From positions 8,300,850-8,364,849 of the forward strand of contig NC_134029.1 of assembly GCF_964204645.1 (NCBI RefSeq): a stretch of 64,000 nucleotides of DNA, read 5' to 3'. The notes beneath the pieces were generated by a model. The model made no database searches. It was not told the DNA's origin and worked only from the letters and a program-made list of their open reading frames with translations. Shown piece by piece: positions 22,364-34,460 of the stretch (its first letter is position 1; each line of letters opens with the position of its first letter). The position numbers and the translations under genes were made by a program. Origin of the DNA: Tubulanus polymorphus (lineage: Eukaryota > Nemertea > Palaeonemertea > Tubulaniformes > Tubulanidae).

Positions 22364-22557
22364 ATGAGTGATATCATAAAAAAGTTTATTATCAGCCGAG
22401 TTCATCGATATTTCTACTTTGTTTCTATCTTAATCAAATCCAGAGATATGAACGAAATAAAAAAATTAAACAGGAGAAAAATAGGGACAAAAAATTCAAC
22501 AATGCGGACCCGGCGGGTACCCAAAAAAATGGCGCCTGGAAACTGTAAAAAGGCTTA
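22364..22557 (+). CDS. Mirrored basic ORF, right-arm copy (doubtful)
   Basis: This is the inverted counterpart of the frame at 20384-20577, starting with ATG at 22364 and reading outward to the right terminus. The predicted residues are identical within the element. Beyond the terminus the frame continues for about 20 codons into the interrupted host MITE and stops at 22624. Without transcripts or further copies it could equally be an open frame in conserved TIR sequence. Confidence 0.2.
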
Positions 22558-23179
22558 TTGGCCCATGCCTGTACGCCCCAGGCCAAATTGGGCCCCAGTG
22601 AAAACTGAATTTCAACACGGTTGAAATTATTATGTACGAAATGTAACTGGTTCCGGCAGTGACTCATTTCGTTTTTCAAGGCCTTGTTTAGTATCGATTG
22701 AACGATTGACGTGCTTTTTAATTAGGCACGGGCCAAATTTGACACGGGTCTGATCCGGGCCAAATCGTCTCCGTGTGCGATCGCCGCTTTGACCGAAACC
22801 TGCCGTCAAGACTCCAGAAATATCTAAAAAAAACCTTTTCGTTCATCGTTCATTCATAGTTCAAATCGGTAAAGAGATGATATTACGTAATTACGCGAAA
22901 AACGCCAGAAAAAAACGCGTAAAAAGCAATCGGCTTTTACTACGGATTAGCAGAAACCCGGATGGATGATCCATCATCGTTTGGGTTTCTAAGCATAATC
23001 CGACAGTTCATATTCGAGAGCGACTATGTTTTTCGTGCGATCGTAGATTCGAAATAATTGTAATGACGATGATATCGGATGAGGATGGATAGAAAAGGCA
23101 ATTTCAAACGACATTGCCGTACGTACATGCTCAGCTCGCTCGCAGGTAGGACTACAAGCACTATAGCGGTCAGAGATGT

Positions 23180-23445
23180 TTAAGCCCGGATCAGGGCCCG
23201 AGTCAAATTTGGCCCGTGCCACTGACTCGATACTAAACAATGCTCAAAAAGTCACTTCCGGAACCAGTTGCATTTCAAACGCAATAATTTGTCTCGTGCT
23301 AAAATCTGACTCGGGCCTGGTCCAATGTTTTTGGTCGGGCCAAACAGGGCCCATTTGGCACCCGTGTGAACAGTTGTTCCGAGCCAAATTTGGAACGGGC
23401 GAATCGAAAAATATTTGCCTGGGTATGACTTATTATGATCGGGGT
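23180..23445 (-). mobile_element. AGCCGCGATCAC-family MITE, reverse orientation, ends eroded
   Basis: It reads in reverse order relative to 16849-17191: CCCGGATCAGGGCCCGAG, CAAATTTGGCCCGTGCC, GACTCGATACTAAACAATG, TTCCGGAACCAGTTGCA, then GTGTGAACAGTTGTTCCGAG. The outer TIRs are mostly lost. Confidence 0.75.
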
Positions 23446-25162
23446 ATGATCGATGGATCTTCAAACAGAAAACAATACTTGATTAGATTTTCAACGCACA
23501 CCCTTGTAAATGAAGCTTTCACAATAAGTAACTCGAAACGACCTTCGAGGTAGCTTCAGTTGTGAGCGCGCCGCGTAATATGCGGTTAATAGATCAAAAA
23601 CAAGCCGAGATCGACAATGGCGACGACCCTTCGGGCTAAAATCCTACCGCCGAACCCTCGAGCGCCGCTGCTGCGCGCCCGAAATAGTCGCAGCCGACTA
23701 TAGCAAAATTCGATATTCATCTACAGTAAAAATCAGTTCCCGTGTCACGACAAGTACGGAATAAACATACGCGATCGAAAGCGTCGAATGCGTATGCACG
23801 CCGTGCATATATTTGCTCCCTAAAGCATCAACTCGCGGAACTTTCGATGACAGGAATTTATATGAACAGAGTCATCCTCCTCATATATATATCAATCAAT
23901 ATTAGACTGCGCGCGCGTATTGTTCGTTGCAAATTATAAGGTCCTCATCAGCCTCGGTCTGTTATTATCGGCGATACACGTAAACAGGCCCCTACGTACT
24001 CAATTATCAGGTGTAGCCTTGGAATGAGCAAAGATAATTCAGGTAAACAGAATCTAGCGAATGATAGTACAAAGCTGGGTGGAGAAGACTAGGATGCTTT
24101 CTTTTTAGTTTTAAACTATATATCTTATATATCTCTTATACTCTACACAGAGAGCGTTTGACCCAACTGAACACTTCCCGCTTGTCCATGTTGATAGTAA
24201 GTTTGAATTTACGTTACCATCTTTATACAATGATGCTCCGAGAAGTAAAATATAAATCTAACGTTCAAAACGTAGATATAACGTTCAATTAAATCGATTT
24301 CGGAAAAGATCCTTTTCGCGAAACGGGACCCTGACGCACAACTAGGGTCTTGCACAATGTCTTACGAGAAAAAATGTCTCCCACATAGCAATGACTTTTT
24401 AAGAGACGAGTGATCGCTTAGCTTCAACTAAGATGGCAATCAGTCAGCTACATTTGACTACGGTATGGCAGATCATGTAAAGATTCATACCGAAACGAGT
24501 AATGGGGTCTCTATCTCACCGAGCTTCCTCTCCCTAGATCTAAATCAGCCTTCAGCTTCGACAAAGACGGCTATCAGTCAGCCAGGTAAAAAGTAAGCAC
24601 ACGCGACGACGCGGTCTCGGATTCGGCTGAAGCCGGGTTATAGCCGTAAAAATCGACGTTCAGAAATTGAATTCGCTCATTAGTACGAAAGAGACAGCGT
24701 AGATCGGCCGTGGATGAGTGACACATACGCACTCCGTCACGGCGAGTCGTTTTCCGCAGCCTCATTTATACTGGGCGTGAAAAAAAACCGATAATTCGCG
24801 ACAGTCGATGATTTCATCTATTTCGTACTTCGCGATTTTTTCCGTCGCCGATGACGATGCCGTGCCGTATCGATCTGGAGAGAGACCACCAATAAAGCGT
24901 TTTACCCTAATCCCTCTCCCTCACCCCCCCTCTCTCTCTCTCCCTACCACCACTGCGGCACGGTAGCTGCCACGTTCGCTATTTATAACAATGCACTCAG
25001 TGGCGGCGCAGATTATGACGTGAATGTCAAATGTTAACCAAACGAAAGGAATTTTCGCCAGAGAAAAGCAAAAGCAGACGCAGTGTAAAGGACAGAATTG
25101 ATATGTCTGTTATAGACTACAGGAGAATGCATACATATACTTATTTGTTCAGGAATTATCAT
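23446..25162. other. CpG-rich patches, no supported gene
   Basis: Bases 23560-23780 and 24550-24900 are CpG-rich relative to the rest, which can mark exons or promoters. Open frames there are short, with no motif. Two similar 33-bp phrases (AGCTTC-AC-AAGA-GGC-ATCAGTCAGC) occur at about 24419 and 24553. A CT-rich tract lies at about 24910-24950. Confidence 0.4.
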
Positions 25163-25338
25163 CAGGGTTGCCACTTTTTGATTTGACTTGGTTTCCCCCC
25201 CCCCCCCAACTATTCCCTGAAATGCACGTAGCTTTCCCCGACTTGATCTGCTAAGAATCTAATCAATTAGCACAATCAAATATGTATGACAAAGATGGAA
25301 ACTGTTTGACTTTTCCAGACATTTAGTGGCCTCCCTGA
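25163..25338. mobile_element. hAT-like MITE (CAGGGTTGCCAC ends)
   Basis: CAGGGTTGCCACTTTTTGA on the left mirrors TTAGTGGCCTCCCTG on the right. Flanking 8-mers ATTATCAT and ATTATACA match over their first five bases, a possible degraded 8-bp TSD as in hAT. It contains a poly(C) run. A related fragment is at 10135-10260. Confidence 0.6.
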
Positions 25339-26029
25339 TTATACATGTCGACCTCAGTTCATATCCACTTCATTCAATGCCAGTTAAACTTCAAGATTTC
25401 TATTTTCTTTTTTTCGCAAAAGTTATATTTTTCTGGAATGATTATACGCTTCGACCGTTCCAGCTATCAGTTCGGACCCACGATCCCCCTGACCAGCTCT
25501 TTTGCTACAAATAGCTAAACCTGTATTCCATTAGACACCTCTGTATTTTTCAATAAAATCAAGATCAGGAGTCCGGAAGTGGACAACTGTGAATTGAATG
25601 AGAGACTCTTGGCTACGAGCAATCACTTGTTGCTATTGGAAAGACGGGGAGACATCAACTGGAAGACTTCAAGCATGGTATTTGACAGTATCAGGCAACG
25701 TACAGCCAAAAAATGTAGTATGAAATTATGTTGTGTCTAGTAAGAGTCTGCTTCAGGCATGTATTATTCTAGACTGCATCGAACGAACTTCATTTTTAGC
25801 AGTTAGATATCTCTAACATCGATGAAATGCCACTTTATTTCCATGTTGTGCCAGTAGTTCGCGTCCTTGAACATGTATTCAAACGCAGGTGTGAAATCGA
25901 TCAGGGACTGTGTGACGTAAACCTTCAGCGACTTGGGACCTTTCAGGAAATTGCATAGGTCCCTGCAAAGATGTTTATCTCCTCAACTTTGTGACACAGT
26001 GACCTTGAAAATAAAGCCACTTTCATGCT

Positions 26030-26160
26030 GCGTTGTTTAGAACGTTCTGAATCGAGTCTATTCCAGACCAAGCGTTCGCGCTAACAAATAGTCTGTTCTA
26101 AATATGTCCGTTCCACTTTCCCATGGACCAGTTTTGGACTCGCCAAAATGATCAGTCACC
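26030..26160. repeat. Dispersed repeat, GTCTGTTCTAAAT family
   Basis: It shares AAGCGTTC-C-CTA, AGTCTGTTCTAAAT and CCGTTCCA-TTT with 55640-55800 and, more distantly, 53415-53705. The class is not known. Confidence 0.5.
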
Positions 26161-26701
26161 TCTGTGTGTGACTAAAAACAAAAAACTGCTACAATTGTCT
26201 GACAATCAATGTCACATCAAGCTGAACTAGCGTTAACAGTAGATTTAAAAACGTGTCTCCTCACTACTCGCCAACACAGGTGAGGTTTCACCTCACGAGG
26301 TAGAAAATACTGGGTACCTTATACATGTTCGATTGATAGCCTCACGAGGCAAAAACTCGCACAACCCTGGCAGATGCCAAGCACTCGATTATGCGGGGAA
26401 GAATTGACATTTTTCGATGATGCATTTATCGAGTGTTGTATATGAAAGTTGAGACACACCCACTTCGAATCAAATCAGTACAGCATTCGATAAAACGTCA
26501 ATACGCCTTCACACCAAGTATACTGAAGTATCGAACGTTAACACCAACGTTCACATTGTTCGAACTAATCTTTTAGACACCCATATGTGATTACTGATTA
26601 CTGCCGGCATAAATCACACCCAGGTCCGTGCAGTCGATGCACAAGAATTGAATATGCACTTGAACTGAGAGACAAATAATGACCTGTCTTTTTTCGATAG
26701 G

Positions 26702-26761
26702 TGATCAGTGAGGTATCCTTCATTTTACTATTGATCAGTGAGGTATCCTTCATTTCACTAT
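26702..26761. repeat. 30-bp tandem duplication
   Basis: TGATCAGTGAGGTATCCTTC and the following ten bases occur twice, with one mismatch. A partial third unit (TGGTCAG) follows. Confidence 0.9.
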
Positions 26762-26789
26762 TGGTCAGACATCAAGAAATAAAGGGCAT

Positions 26790-29144
26790 ACATTGGGTTT
26801 GCACAAAGGGTGCAAATGCCCTTGTGGGGTGGGGGTCCAGGGGCCCACCCCCATAGAATTTTGAAAAATCAAAGGCATGCACATGCATTTTAATGCATTC
26901 TAAAATTATGAGTGGCACTTAAATGAATAAATAGATTTTTGGAATTTTTCAAAGATCCATGTTTTTCATTATTGGTAGTCAGACCTGTCATCACTGGTGA
27001 TAAAATGAGCTATGTCGGGTCATACAGACCACACTGGGTAAAGTTTTAAGCTCATTTGTTAAGTTCATTCGTTCATTATCATCATTCCTTTTGCTCTTTT
27101 ACCTCTCACTAGCTATTTCAAATCTATCTTTGTAACTGAATTAGATCATCTGCGCTGTAGAACAACTGCGCAGTGCCCACTTCAAATGCCACCGGGCTAA
27201 ACGCGTTGTTTTAAAATAATGAATCTAACATCAAGACCCTTCAAATATCTCGAGGCTATTTTTGGAAACCTGGATGCTCGTGTTTTTTTTTAACAGTCCA
27301 GCAAATTATATCGACGAAACCATATTTAGACAGAAATCTAGAATGATTAGATGATTTCCGGTGGTGACAAAGAAAGAAGCCCTGTTTATGTTTGTTTCTG
27401 AGAATAAACTTCAAACATCGGCTTTTTACAATAATTTTTCATTATATGAACATGCATGAGATTATATCACGTTGCAAAATGGCGTAAAGTGAAATTTTGC
27501 AACTTGTGAGCGACTAGCCTATAACGGCAATTCAGTTTAGTTCTCTTTTTTTCGATATCTTTAATCATTACTATTATTATCATAATTATCATCATTGTTC
27601 CTGAATGAATTACGGTTAATTACTAAGTAGTAATATGCTTTATAAGATATACGAATTACGCAAAAGCTACATTTATATAAAGAACTCTAATAGATCGGCT
27701 CGGTTTTAGAAAAAGCTTGACGCTTGTAGGCCCCGAAACCTTTACCCTACCGTAAAACAAAATTCACCCAAAATACTAGACATTTATATACATTCATCTA
27801 TCAAACGCTTATCATTGATGCTCATTTTTCAACAATTGATTTCAAAATTCAGAAATAATTCTTGCGAATACCTCGACGATGGTAGTGGGAGTATGCGAAG
27901 TGGTTTCGCGAGCATACGATGCACCTATATTTACCGTTTTAGGTGTGGTCTGAGGCAATGTTTTTTATGTCGCTGGCAATCGCACACATACACATAACAC
28001 GACGCGTATATATGTACACTGTACACTGGAAAAAAGACTTGTTTCTCATTGCCGGCGGCGGCGGCTCACTCCGGTTTTTATCCCGATATATGCCCGCGAT
28101 CGATGAAATCGATGCGAGATGTCGGTTTTACAAAGATACACGCTCGTCCGAAATCGACAGAAACATTGGCACTAAGCCACTTTATGGCTCGGAAATAAGA
28201 TTATGGAGAAGGCTGTCTACTTAGTAGATGATTCCTACTTCAAGATATATGCATTTACATTTACATATACATATGTATACCAACTAGTTTCTTTCCCGGA
28301 GAAATAATGTCATCTCTCAATTATGCAATCCACTGGCTTTCGAATGTGCATTTGTATCGAAAATGAGCTAAATGTACCATCGATTCTTTCGGCGATTCAT
28401 CCAATATGGTTTTTTCTGGACCCTGTCGAATATGGCGACCAATTTCTTTCAGTTCAAAAACTGGTAGCGACTCTGAGATGGTCACATCAATGTTTTTGTG
28501 AATATGAAAAGTCTGTTGAGATATTTAACGTAATGGACTGTAAATGAATATTATCATCCTTATTATAATTATTATTGCAGCGAGTAGAACATGTGTGACT
28601 CATGTCACTGGTAATCACAAGAATGTATCGCTCGGCGGTCATGCAAGTCTAACCTAAAGATTAAGGACCTTCCATGCCATTAACCAGTCTAAGCCAATTA
28701 AAATGTATCTTTTTACTTTTTGGGGAAATTGGAAACCTGCAAAATTCAGTAGTCTCAATATAATGCGGCTGAAATGGCCCTTGTTTGCAAAGTGCAAATG
28801 TCTTTCTCATTTCTAATTTACTCTAAAAATCTTTGTAAGGGCTTCAGATTATTTTACCACGCTTGAGTTACATCTAGCTATATACGAGGTTTCCTAAATG
28901 ACCCTGGATTCAAATATTTGTCTAGAAAGTTATAGTCTGGTCTGTTACGTCTGGAAAGTCGAGGACTCCTCCTTTCCCAGAAATCGAGAATGATTTACCG
29001 CGAGATTCCATTACTACGTGTATAACAAGAAATCGAGAAATTCAACCGAGCCAGCTTTTAGAAGCTTAAGCAATGTCTACAGAAGATTCTGAGGCTATAT
29101 ACGTCAGTGGTCAGTCGCTCAAAGATTGTACGTGAAGTTAACCG
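26790..29144. other. No supported gene
   Basis: A GC hairpin (GGTGGGGGTCC/GGCCCACCCCC) lies near 26827-26851. Frames at 27815-28224 are open on the plus strand in a CpG-rich stretch but have no motif or clear splice borders. The rest is AT-rich. Confidence 0.4.
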
Positions 29145-29315
29145 ATGTTTGAATACCATCCCCGCAACAATACGAGGTCATTGTTACCGGGTATTTCAAT
29201 ATTGGTTAACATCAAACAACCCCTGCTGCATGTAGAAATTGATAAACTTGCTCTGTTCGAATTCATGTACGTGGAAAATTTCGATTCAAATCGCTCAGTA
29301 TTGTGGTTCCGATAG
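29145..29315 (+). CDS. Possible small ORF, unknown protein
   Basis: ATG at 29145 opens a 56-codon frame ending TAG at 29313-29315. The translation alternates hydrophobic and polar residues and includes a segment rich in Leu, Val, Phe and Glu. Codon use is varied. There is no in-frame extension upstream (TAA two codons before the ATG) and no recognisable domain. The minus strand also has a 60-codon frame here. It could be chance. Confidence 0.15.
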   Translation: MFEYHPRNNTRSLLPGISILVNIKQPLLHVEIDKLALFEFMYVENFDSNRSVLWFR

Positions 29316-29579
29316 GACATTCTTGGATAGAAAGTCTTTATTCTAGAACAGGGCGCAATCGCCGGGGATCGCGCGGAGATGATGAGGCCTGTGCCAGTTA
29401 AACTTTATATTCACAAGTAAACCCCTAACTCAATACTAAACATCACTTAAACCTTGGAGTAATCATGATTGCAATTTCTTTGTGGCTTTATATTCACGGG
29501 AATTAATGTGGGGGCAAAATGCAGAATCCCTAGAACAAATTAATCACATCGCCTTTAGGCTATTCATATAGAAAAGATA

Positions 29580-29601
29580 CCCCCCCCCCCCCCCCCCCCC
29601 C
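29580..29601. repeat. Poly(C) run of 22
   Basis: An uninterrupted cytosine homopolymer. Its true length may be uncertain in the assembly. Confidence 0.9.
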
Positions 29602-29858
29602 GGACACAGGAAATGAAAGAAGTGTTGCGTGGTTTTTTGAAATGGAAACCAGGGCGTTTAATGACTATGTCAATCCGGTTAATCATATAGCAACACACTC
29701 ATTGTAATCATATGAAACACAATGTCTGATAGAGAACGAACCCCAGGAACAACTTCGGAATTATATACCTAGGGAGGAGCGAATTGTATATCGGAGTCAA
29801 GATAGAAGGGCAGGATGAATATGTATACTTATTCGTATTACAGTCCACGACTTTTTGC

Positions 29859-29962
29859 ATGTTAGGGCACATGGTTGGTAAAATGGCAATAGGAAAAAAC
29901 TGGATAGGGCATGTTAGGGCACATGGTTGGTAAAATGGCAATAGGAAAAAACTGGATAGGGC
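29859..29962. repeat. Perfect 52-bp tandem duplication
   Basis: Two identical units start ATGTTAGGGCACATGGTTGG. Complete identity suggests a recent event or an assembly artefact. Confidence 0.95.
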
Positions 29963-30626
29963 ACATACAAATGGCACATAATCCTGCAGTCCAAAATCTG
30001 ACCACATGATTTCAATTCGTTCTTTTAGAAATCTGGCATACAAAATGTTTAAGTTAATACGTTAAATGAGTAAAATGTCATTGTAAGCATGTACCGTTTT
30101 CAGTACCTAGTAATAATGCCAGAGGTGAAAATGCCATAGGTAAAAATGCCTGAAGAAAATATGCACTATATCTGTACATCAACTTATAACCACAAAAACT
30201 GAATCTTAATCTAATGCAACTAATTTTCAACAAAACTTTTAACTCTTAACTGCACATGAATAAGCGAAATCTAGTGCAAGTAAGAATATCATGTCAGTCC
30301 AATGTCAATAAATTCTCATGTTTGGGGAGGAGGTGCTGGTGGTGGTTATGGCATAAGATCCAAATTATGAACATTTTCATAGGTAGAAGAGTATTGCTAG
30401 CTCTAGACATTTGGTTTATTCTACCTGTAGGTAAAGACCCGTTTGTAGTTTGCGTTGCAGTATTGGGGGTCTCAAATTGACTCTTTAGAATTCCTAAATT
30501 CCAATTGTGGGGGGGGGGGGATCTTTTTCCAATTTCCACGATGACGTAAGTAAGATAAACGACTTTTTGGAATCAAGAGACCATGAAAGGTCACAATCCA
30601 AATAGATTGATTTTAATGATAAGTTT
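29963..30626. other. No supported gene
   Basis: AT-rich, with a run of 10 G near 30510. Short overlapping frames only. Confidence 0.4.
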
Positions 30627-30782
30627 CAGGGGCAGATCCAGGGTGAGACTTGTGCAAGTACATCAAATTTCATTTTTAGCGCCCTTTTCTTCAAAACTGG
30701 CCTCTCAGTGCAGTGGTACACATAATATAGCCTTTTTGGGATGTGACAAGTCCTTCCAAATTGGCCTCTGGATCCACCCCTG
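30627..30782. mobile_element. hAT-like MITE (CAGGGGCAGATCC ends)
   Basis: CAGGGGCAGATCCAGGG on the left mirrors CTGGATCCACCCCTG on the right. GCCCTTTT, GCAGTGGTACA and TTTTTGGGATGTGACA blocks are shared with 44584-44806 and 60529-60690. No convincing TSD. Confidence 0.65.
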
Positions 30783-30828
30783 TGTTTGAATGAGAATGGA
30801 CTACATTTCTCTTTTGTATATAGCACCT

Positions 30829-30968
30829 GGGCCCAGTTGCGCAGTCGTGACTTAAGTCCAAAAGTGGTCTTAAATCTTAAGACTGGTCTTAAGTTGTTAG
30901 ATCGAGTATAGAACTTAGTTGGTCTTAGAACAGTCTTAAATCTAAGCCGTGACTATGCAACTGGCCCC
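30829..30968. mobile_element. GACTTAAGTCC-family hairpin MITE
   Basis: GGGCCCAGTTGCGCAGTCGTGAC on the left is the inverse of GTGACTATGCAACTGGCCCC on the right. TTAAGACTGGTCTTAA is a palindrome in the middle. TG (or CCTG) flanks both sides. The same ends and flank occur at 37829-37960. Confidence 0.75.
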
Positions 30969-30989
30969 TGGTGTCTGTCTTAAACTTAA

Positions 30990-31687
30990 AAAAAAAAAAC
31001 ACTGCAGAAGAAGATGCCAGAAGCTGTGTAGATGGCTAGTAAGTCACTAACTTCGTTAGTAATTAATCTTCAAGCGGAGCTGATTAACACCTAATGAAAG
31101 GGCGGCGATTGAACGAAAATGAAAAATCAATAATTTTTCCACTTGATGCTATTAATTATTAACTAATTAACGGCATGTCACCGACGTTTTCTTCACTAAA
31201 CTAGTGAATAATTGATCGCGGCCGTCCCGCCGTTCGTAGAGAAACACAACGCGGCTCGACGTGTATCAATTTGAATATACGCCGGTTGTCGGTCGGATGT
31301 CATGCAATCTCTATCATTATACTTGTATGTAACGTAGATTGGTATCGATTGTCACCGCGCGGAATCTCGGCAAAATTGAAAACGAGATAAATAGATTCGA
31401 AGTCATCGTTATCGATGGCTAGATTCTAAAAACGCTATTTCTGGTAACGCAAATGGAATGAATTTAATGAAAAACTCGCCTGACCCATCTTGTTCGCCTT
31501 TGATGAATATGGGGAAGGCTATTATGTCTAAAATACCTATTACACTCAAATATGAATGTGACAGCCATCTTAGGATGACCTACATATGCGCTAACTCACA
31601 CCTGAAACTAACCGACTTTATTATAGGAAAATCAGTTAAAAACTGAAGTCGAAATGCCTATTTCATACACAAATATGACCTGGCGAC
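30990..31687. other. No supported gene
   Basis: Starts with a short poly(A). Bases 31200-31400 are CpG-rich without a good frame. A 62-codon frame at 31458 has no motif. Confidence 0.4.
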
Positions 31688-31803
31688 CAGGATCCAGTTC
31701 CGCAGTTCTGAGTTGGAGTTAGCTCTGGAACAAAAATAGTTCATTTTCAATGAGTAAAATCAAGAGTCAATTCATAACTCACAACTGTGGAACTGGGTCC
31801 AGG
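31688..31803. mobile_element. TGTGGAACTGGGTCC-family hairpin MITE
   Basis: CCAGGATCCAGTTCCGCAGTTCTGAG is the inverse of CTCACAACTGTGGAACTGGG-TCCAGG with few differences. The arms span nearly the whole element. Confidence 0.75.
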
Positions 31804-32271
31804 AGAGACGAGCCACAATCAAAATCTATAGGCTGTATTTTCTTTCTGCCCCAAACCAAAATACAAAGTGATTAGAAGACCAGTTAAAAACTGTAGGGTG
31901 GGAACACGATCCAAAACAAACCGTGTTAAAATCCGATATAGCCATAATGAATGCCGCAATGACAAAAGTGATAGGGTCATAACCTTTAGCAGTGCACTTT
32001 CCAAGCAACAATTCTGCCTTATAAGTATTTTTTAGGAGCCTGACACGTCTTAATGGTAGAAATTCCTTAACTGTTGATGCATAATTCCATCTTTTCGAAC
32101 AACAATCGCTGCGAAAATCTCCTTCCTCGTTGATTCACGAGAGTGTCAATATAATAAGCGCCGATACCCCAGAACAGACAGCCACAGACCTGACATTCCG
32201 GAATCATTCAATTAATCCATTGAATAATTAACCAAGCAGCTAATAGAACAGAGAGACAGAGGCTGAGCCAG
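31804..32271. other. No supported gene
   Basis: Two overlapping 61-codon minus-strand frames at 31819-32011 are in different phases and lack motifs. Confidence 0.4.
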
Positions 32272-32520
32272 GTGAGATCGCAAGAGAGCATTATTAGCCT
32301 ATTTCATTTAGCTACTGAATTCATCACAAGTGCGGCTACGAAGCGTAAACAACCAGAACCAATATCTGATGCGCGCTCCAACCCCGCAATATTGCTCCAA
32401 CGGGGAATCAGAGAATTGCTTTTTATCGATCTCAACATCCGGAATAACTTGCGATTCAGGAATTATTTATTTGAAAAAACTGAACAGCATAGTTCACCAG
32501 TCAAGTCAGAGGTCAAATAA
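32272..32520 (+). CDS. Possible exon, unknown protein
   Basis: The frame is open for 82 codons to TAA at 32518-32520, with no ATG at its left edge. The first part is hydrophobic and helical (LFHLATEF), then there is a Lys/Arg/Pro segment and a second helical stretch. Codon use is mixed. A 165-codon plus-strand frame in another phase overlaps it and looks poorer. No splice acceptor with a good pyrimidine tract is evident at the left. No family is recognised. Confidence 0.2.
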   Translation: MRSQESIISLFHLATEFITSAATKRKQPEPISDARSNPAILLQRGIRELLFIDLNIRNNLRFRNYLFEKTEQHSSPVKSEVK

Positions 32521-32829
32521 CTGTAGCCAAACGTATACAATGCAGGGGGGACACAGAAACATGTGTCATGCGGAGTGGATAGGGTTCTCTCGCGCCTCCC
32601 TGGTTGGAGGAACTAACCGACTCATTGGCCAGTTGGAGTTGATAGTAAAAATTTTGCATTCTCCGAGGTTTTTCGAAAGAACTAACCAATATAACGCTAG
32701 ATGGCAAAACCCCGGTCAGTTGACCCAAATACCTACAAGACAATCTAATGCGCACTGCAAGGTTAATCAAAGGAACTATATGAAAGGAAAACGCTCAAGC
32801 AGTAAACAGCCCGCATGTTTTACATGAAT

Positions 32830-34460
32830 TAAACAGGTGCTGAATGAATAAAAAAAACCCGGCTGTACTGCACGTATCTGACCTTCGGATCTTTGTCTGG
32901 CTTTTTTCGTTCTTTGTGAGTAAGACGGGAGTCTGTAGAGAAAACCGATGAATGAATGGATGAATGAATGAACGAGTTGAGAGGCATCTATTTTTTTTCT
33001 CCTACCTTCAGCGAAAGGTCTCTTTGTTTACGTTTTATCGCCGGCTCAGTCGGCTGCTAATAGGGCGCATACTTTCGCCCGCAATCTAATCCAGGTGCTA
33101 CGCGCTATACAGGATTTTTTACCGGCTCGATTTTTTCTCATTTTAGGTAGCAGACGGCGAATAAAAACAAAAGACAATGTTGCACTGTAGCGTGGCTGTG
33201 TAGTACTCTGTGGTGTAAACCTCGGGCGGTCCTGCGGTGAATGTTTTTATCGCGATAAAGAATCTAGTTTAGTCTCGGAAATGAGAGCGAATTATCCGTT
33301 TCCAAATATGTTCGAAATAAATGTGGTAAAATGTAATCAACGCGAAAATGTTTTTGCACACTCGATTCATCATGCACCCAGAAGCATCAGACTTAGGTAC
33401 CCCCCAGTTTTAGAGAGTTGGATTTATCATAAAATGTATACTGATCTTGATCTAATATGCACTTAAATTGCATGAAAGTGTACTTAAATGTTCACTTTTT
33501 TTGGGGGGGGGGACACCCACCATGAATCAAAATTGCCATTTTCATACGAGGTCATATTTCAGCCTCGATCCTTGACCCTGCTAACATGGAACATGGTCCA
33601 ACCAGTTTGTTCCCTTTTACAGCAGCCTCGAAATCAATTTCTTAAGCCGACAGACAGATAACAGACAGTCACATAATTCAATAAATACATTACAAAGCTT
33701 GTTGATATTAAAAGAAATCGACAAGACTACGGATATTCTTATGTTTACAGTCGAATTGTTGCCGAACATAAAAGTCATTCATTCATACACCACTGGTACA
33801 CGGCTACAAAGCCGATTTGTTTACTAATCAATACTCGTATACCTAACTAATCATTCCGAAATAAAATACACAATCACTTCTTATTTTTATCGCCGGGTGT
33901 GGTTTGTCTCCTCTCGGTAAGGCATTCAAACCCGATAGAAAACGGAAGAAATCGATGCGCGCCGAGATCAACTCGTCATAAATCTAAACCCGATCGATAT
34001 TAGATCCGTATACCGTACGGAATTTAGCTTACGCGTCTTAGAGTTAGTAGAAATTCGGGGGGGGGGATAGGTGAATTTTCTCAGAAAGCGCCGCATCATC
34101 CGCATGACTCCGAGTACAGCTATCTACGCTATTCTCGATTCCGTGAAAATGCAGCCATTATTAAAGTCATTATTAAAGGAACACACAAGGTATGCAGGAC
34201 CAGACGCCCGATATACATGCACATCATCGGGGAGTGTTTTTCTCGACTGCTAAGCAATCTTGAGGGAATCATCGATCATTAAATGTGAGTTGAACAGTCT
34301 TCTGTCATCATCATCAATATGTTTGACAGTCGAGGTGGAGTTGTATATGTTTAAGTTGGAACTTCACCATCGATCCTCGGTTGACTATTAGCTTATTGAA
34401 AACTTAAGATGGCTGACGATTGGTCTTACATTTTTGATCCGGTTGAATTTTTCAAAACAA
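32830..34460. other. No supported gene
   Basis: This holds a GAATGAATGGATGAATGAATG stretch near 32949, a run of G near 33504 and another near 34058. CpG-rich patches lie near 33040-33260 and 33890-34050. No repeat family is identified, and open frames are short. Confidence 0.4.

Larger units (their letters stand above)
20384..22557. mobile_element. 2.17-kb foldback element with about 590-bp TIRs
   Basis: The ends TAAGCCTTTTTACAG and CTGTAAAAAGGCTTA are perfect inverted repeats. The inverted similarity continues inward to about 20970 on the left and 21970 on the right. The outer 445 bp of each arm differ at roughly 2-3% of sites; the inner 130 bp or so differ far more. The insertion has no clear TSD. 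The central kilobase has no recognisable transposase. Both outer arms carry the same basic frame of about 65 codons. Candidate classes are foldback/TIR transposons or an undescribed family. Confidence 0.8.
20340..22788 (+). mobile_element. AGCCGCGATCAC-family MITE split by the foldback element
   Basis: The left part (20340-20383, starting GCCACGATCAC) and right part (22558-22788, ending GCGATCGCCGCT) together make a shortened but ordered copy of the family. The junction, CGTGCCAAA joined to TTGGCCCATGCCTG, reconstructs the family's GTGCCAAATGGGCCC segment without gaps. The intervening 2174 bp is therefore an insertion. Confidence 0.8.
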
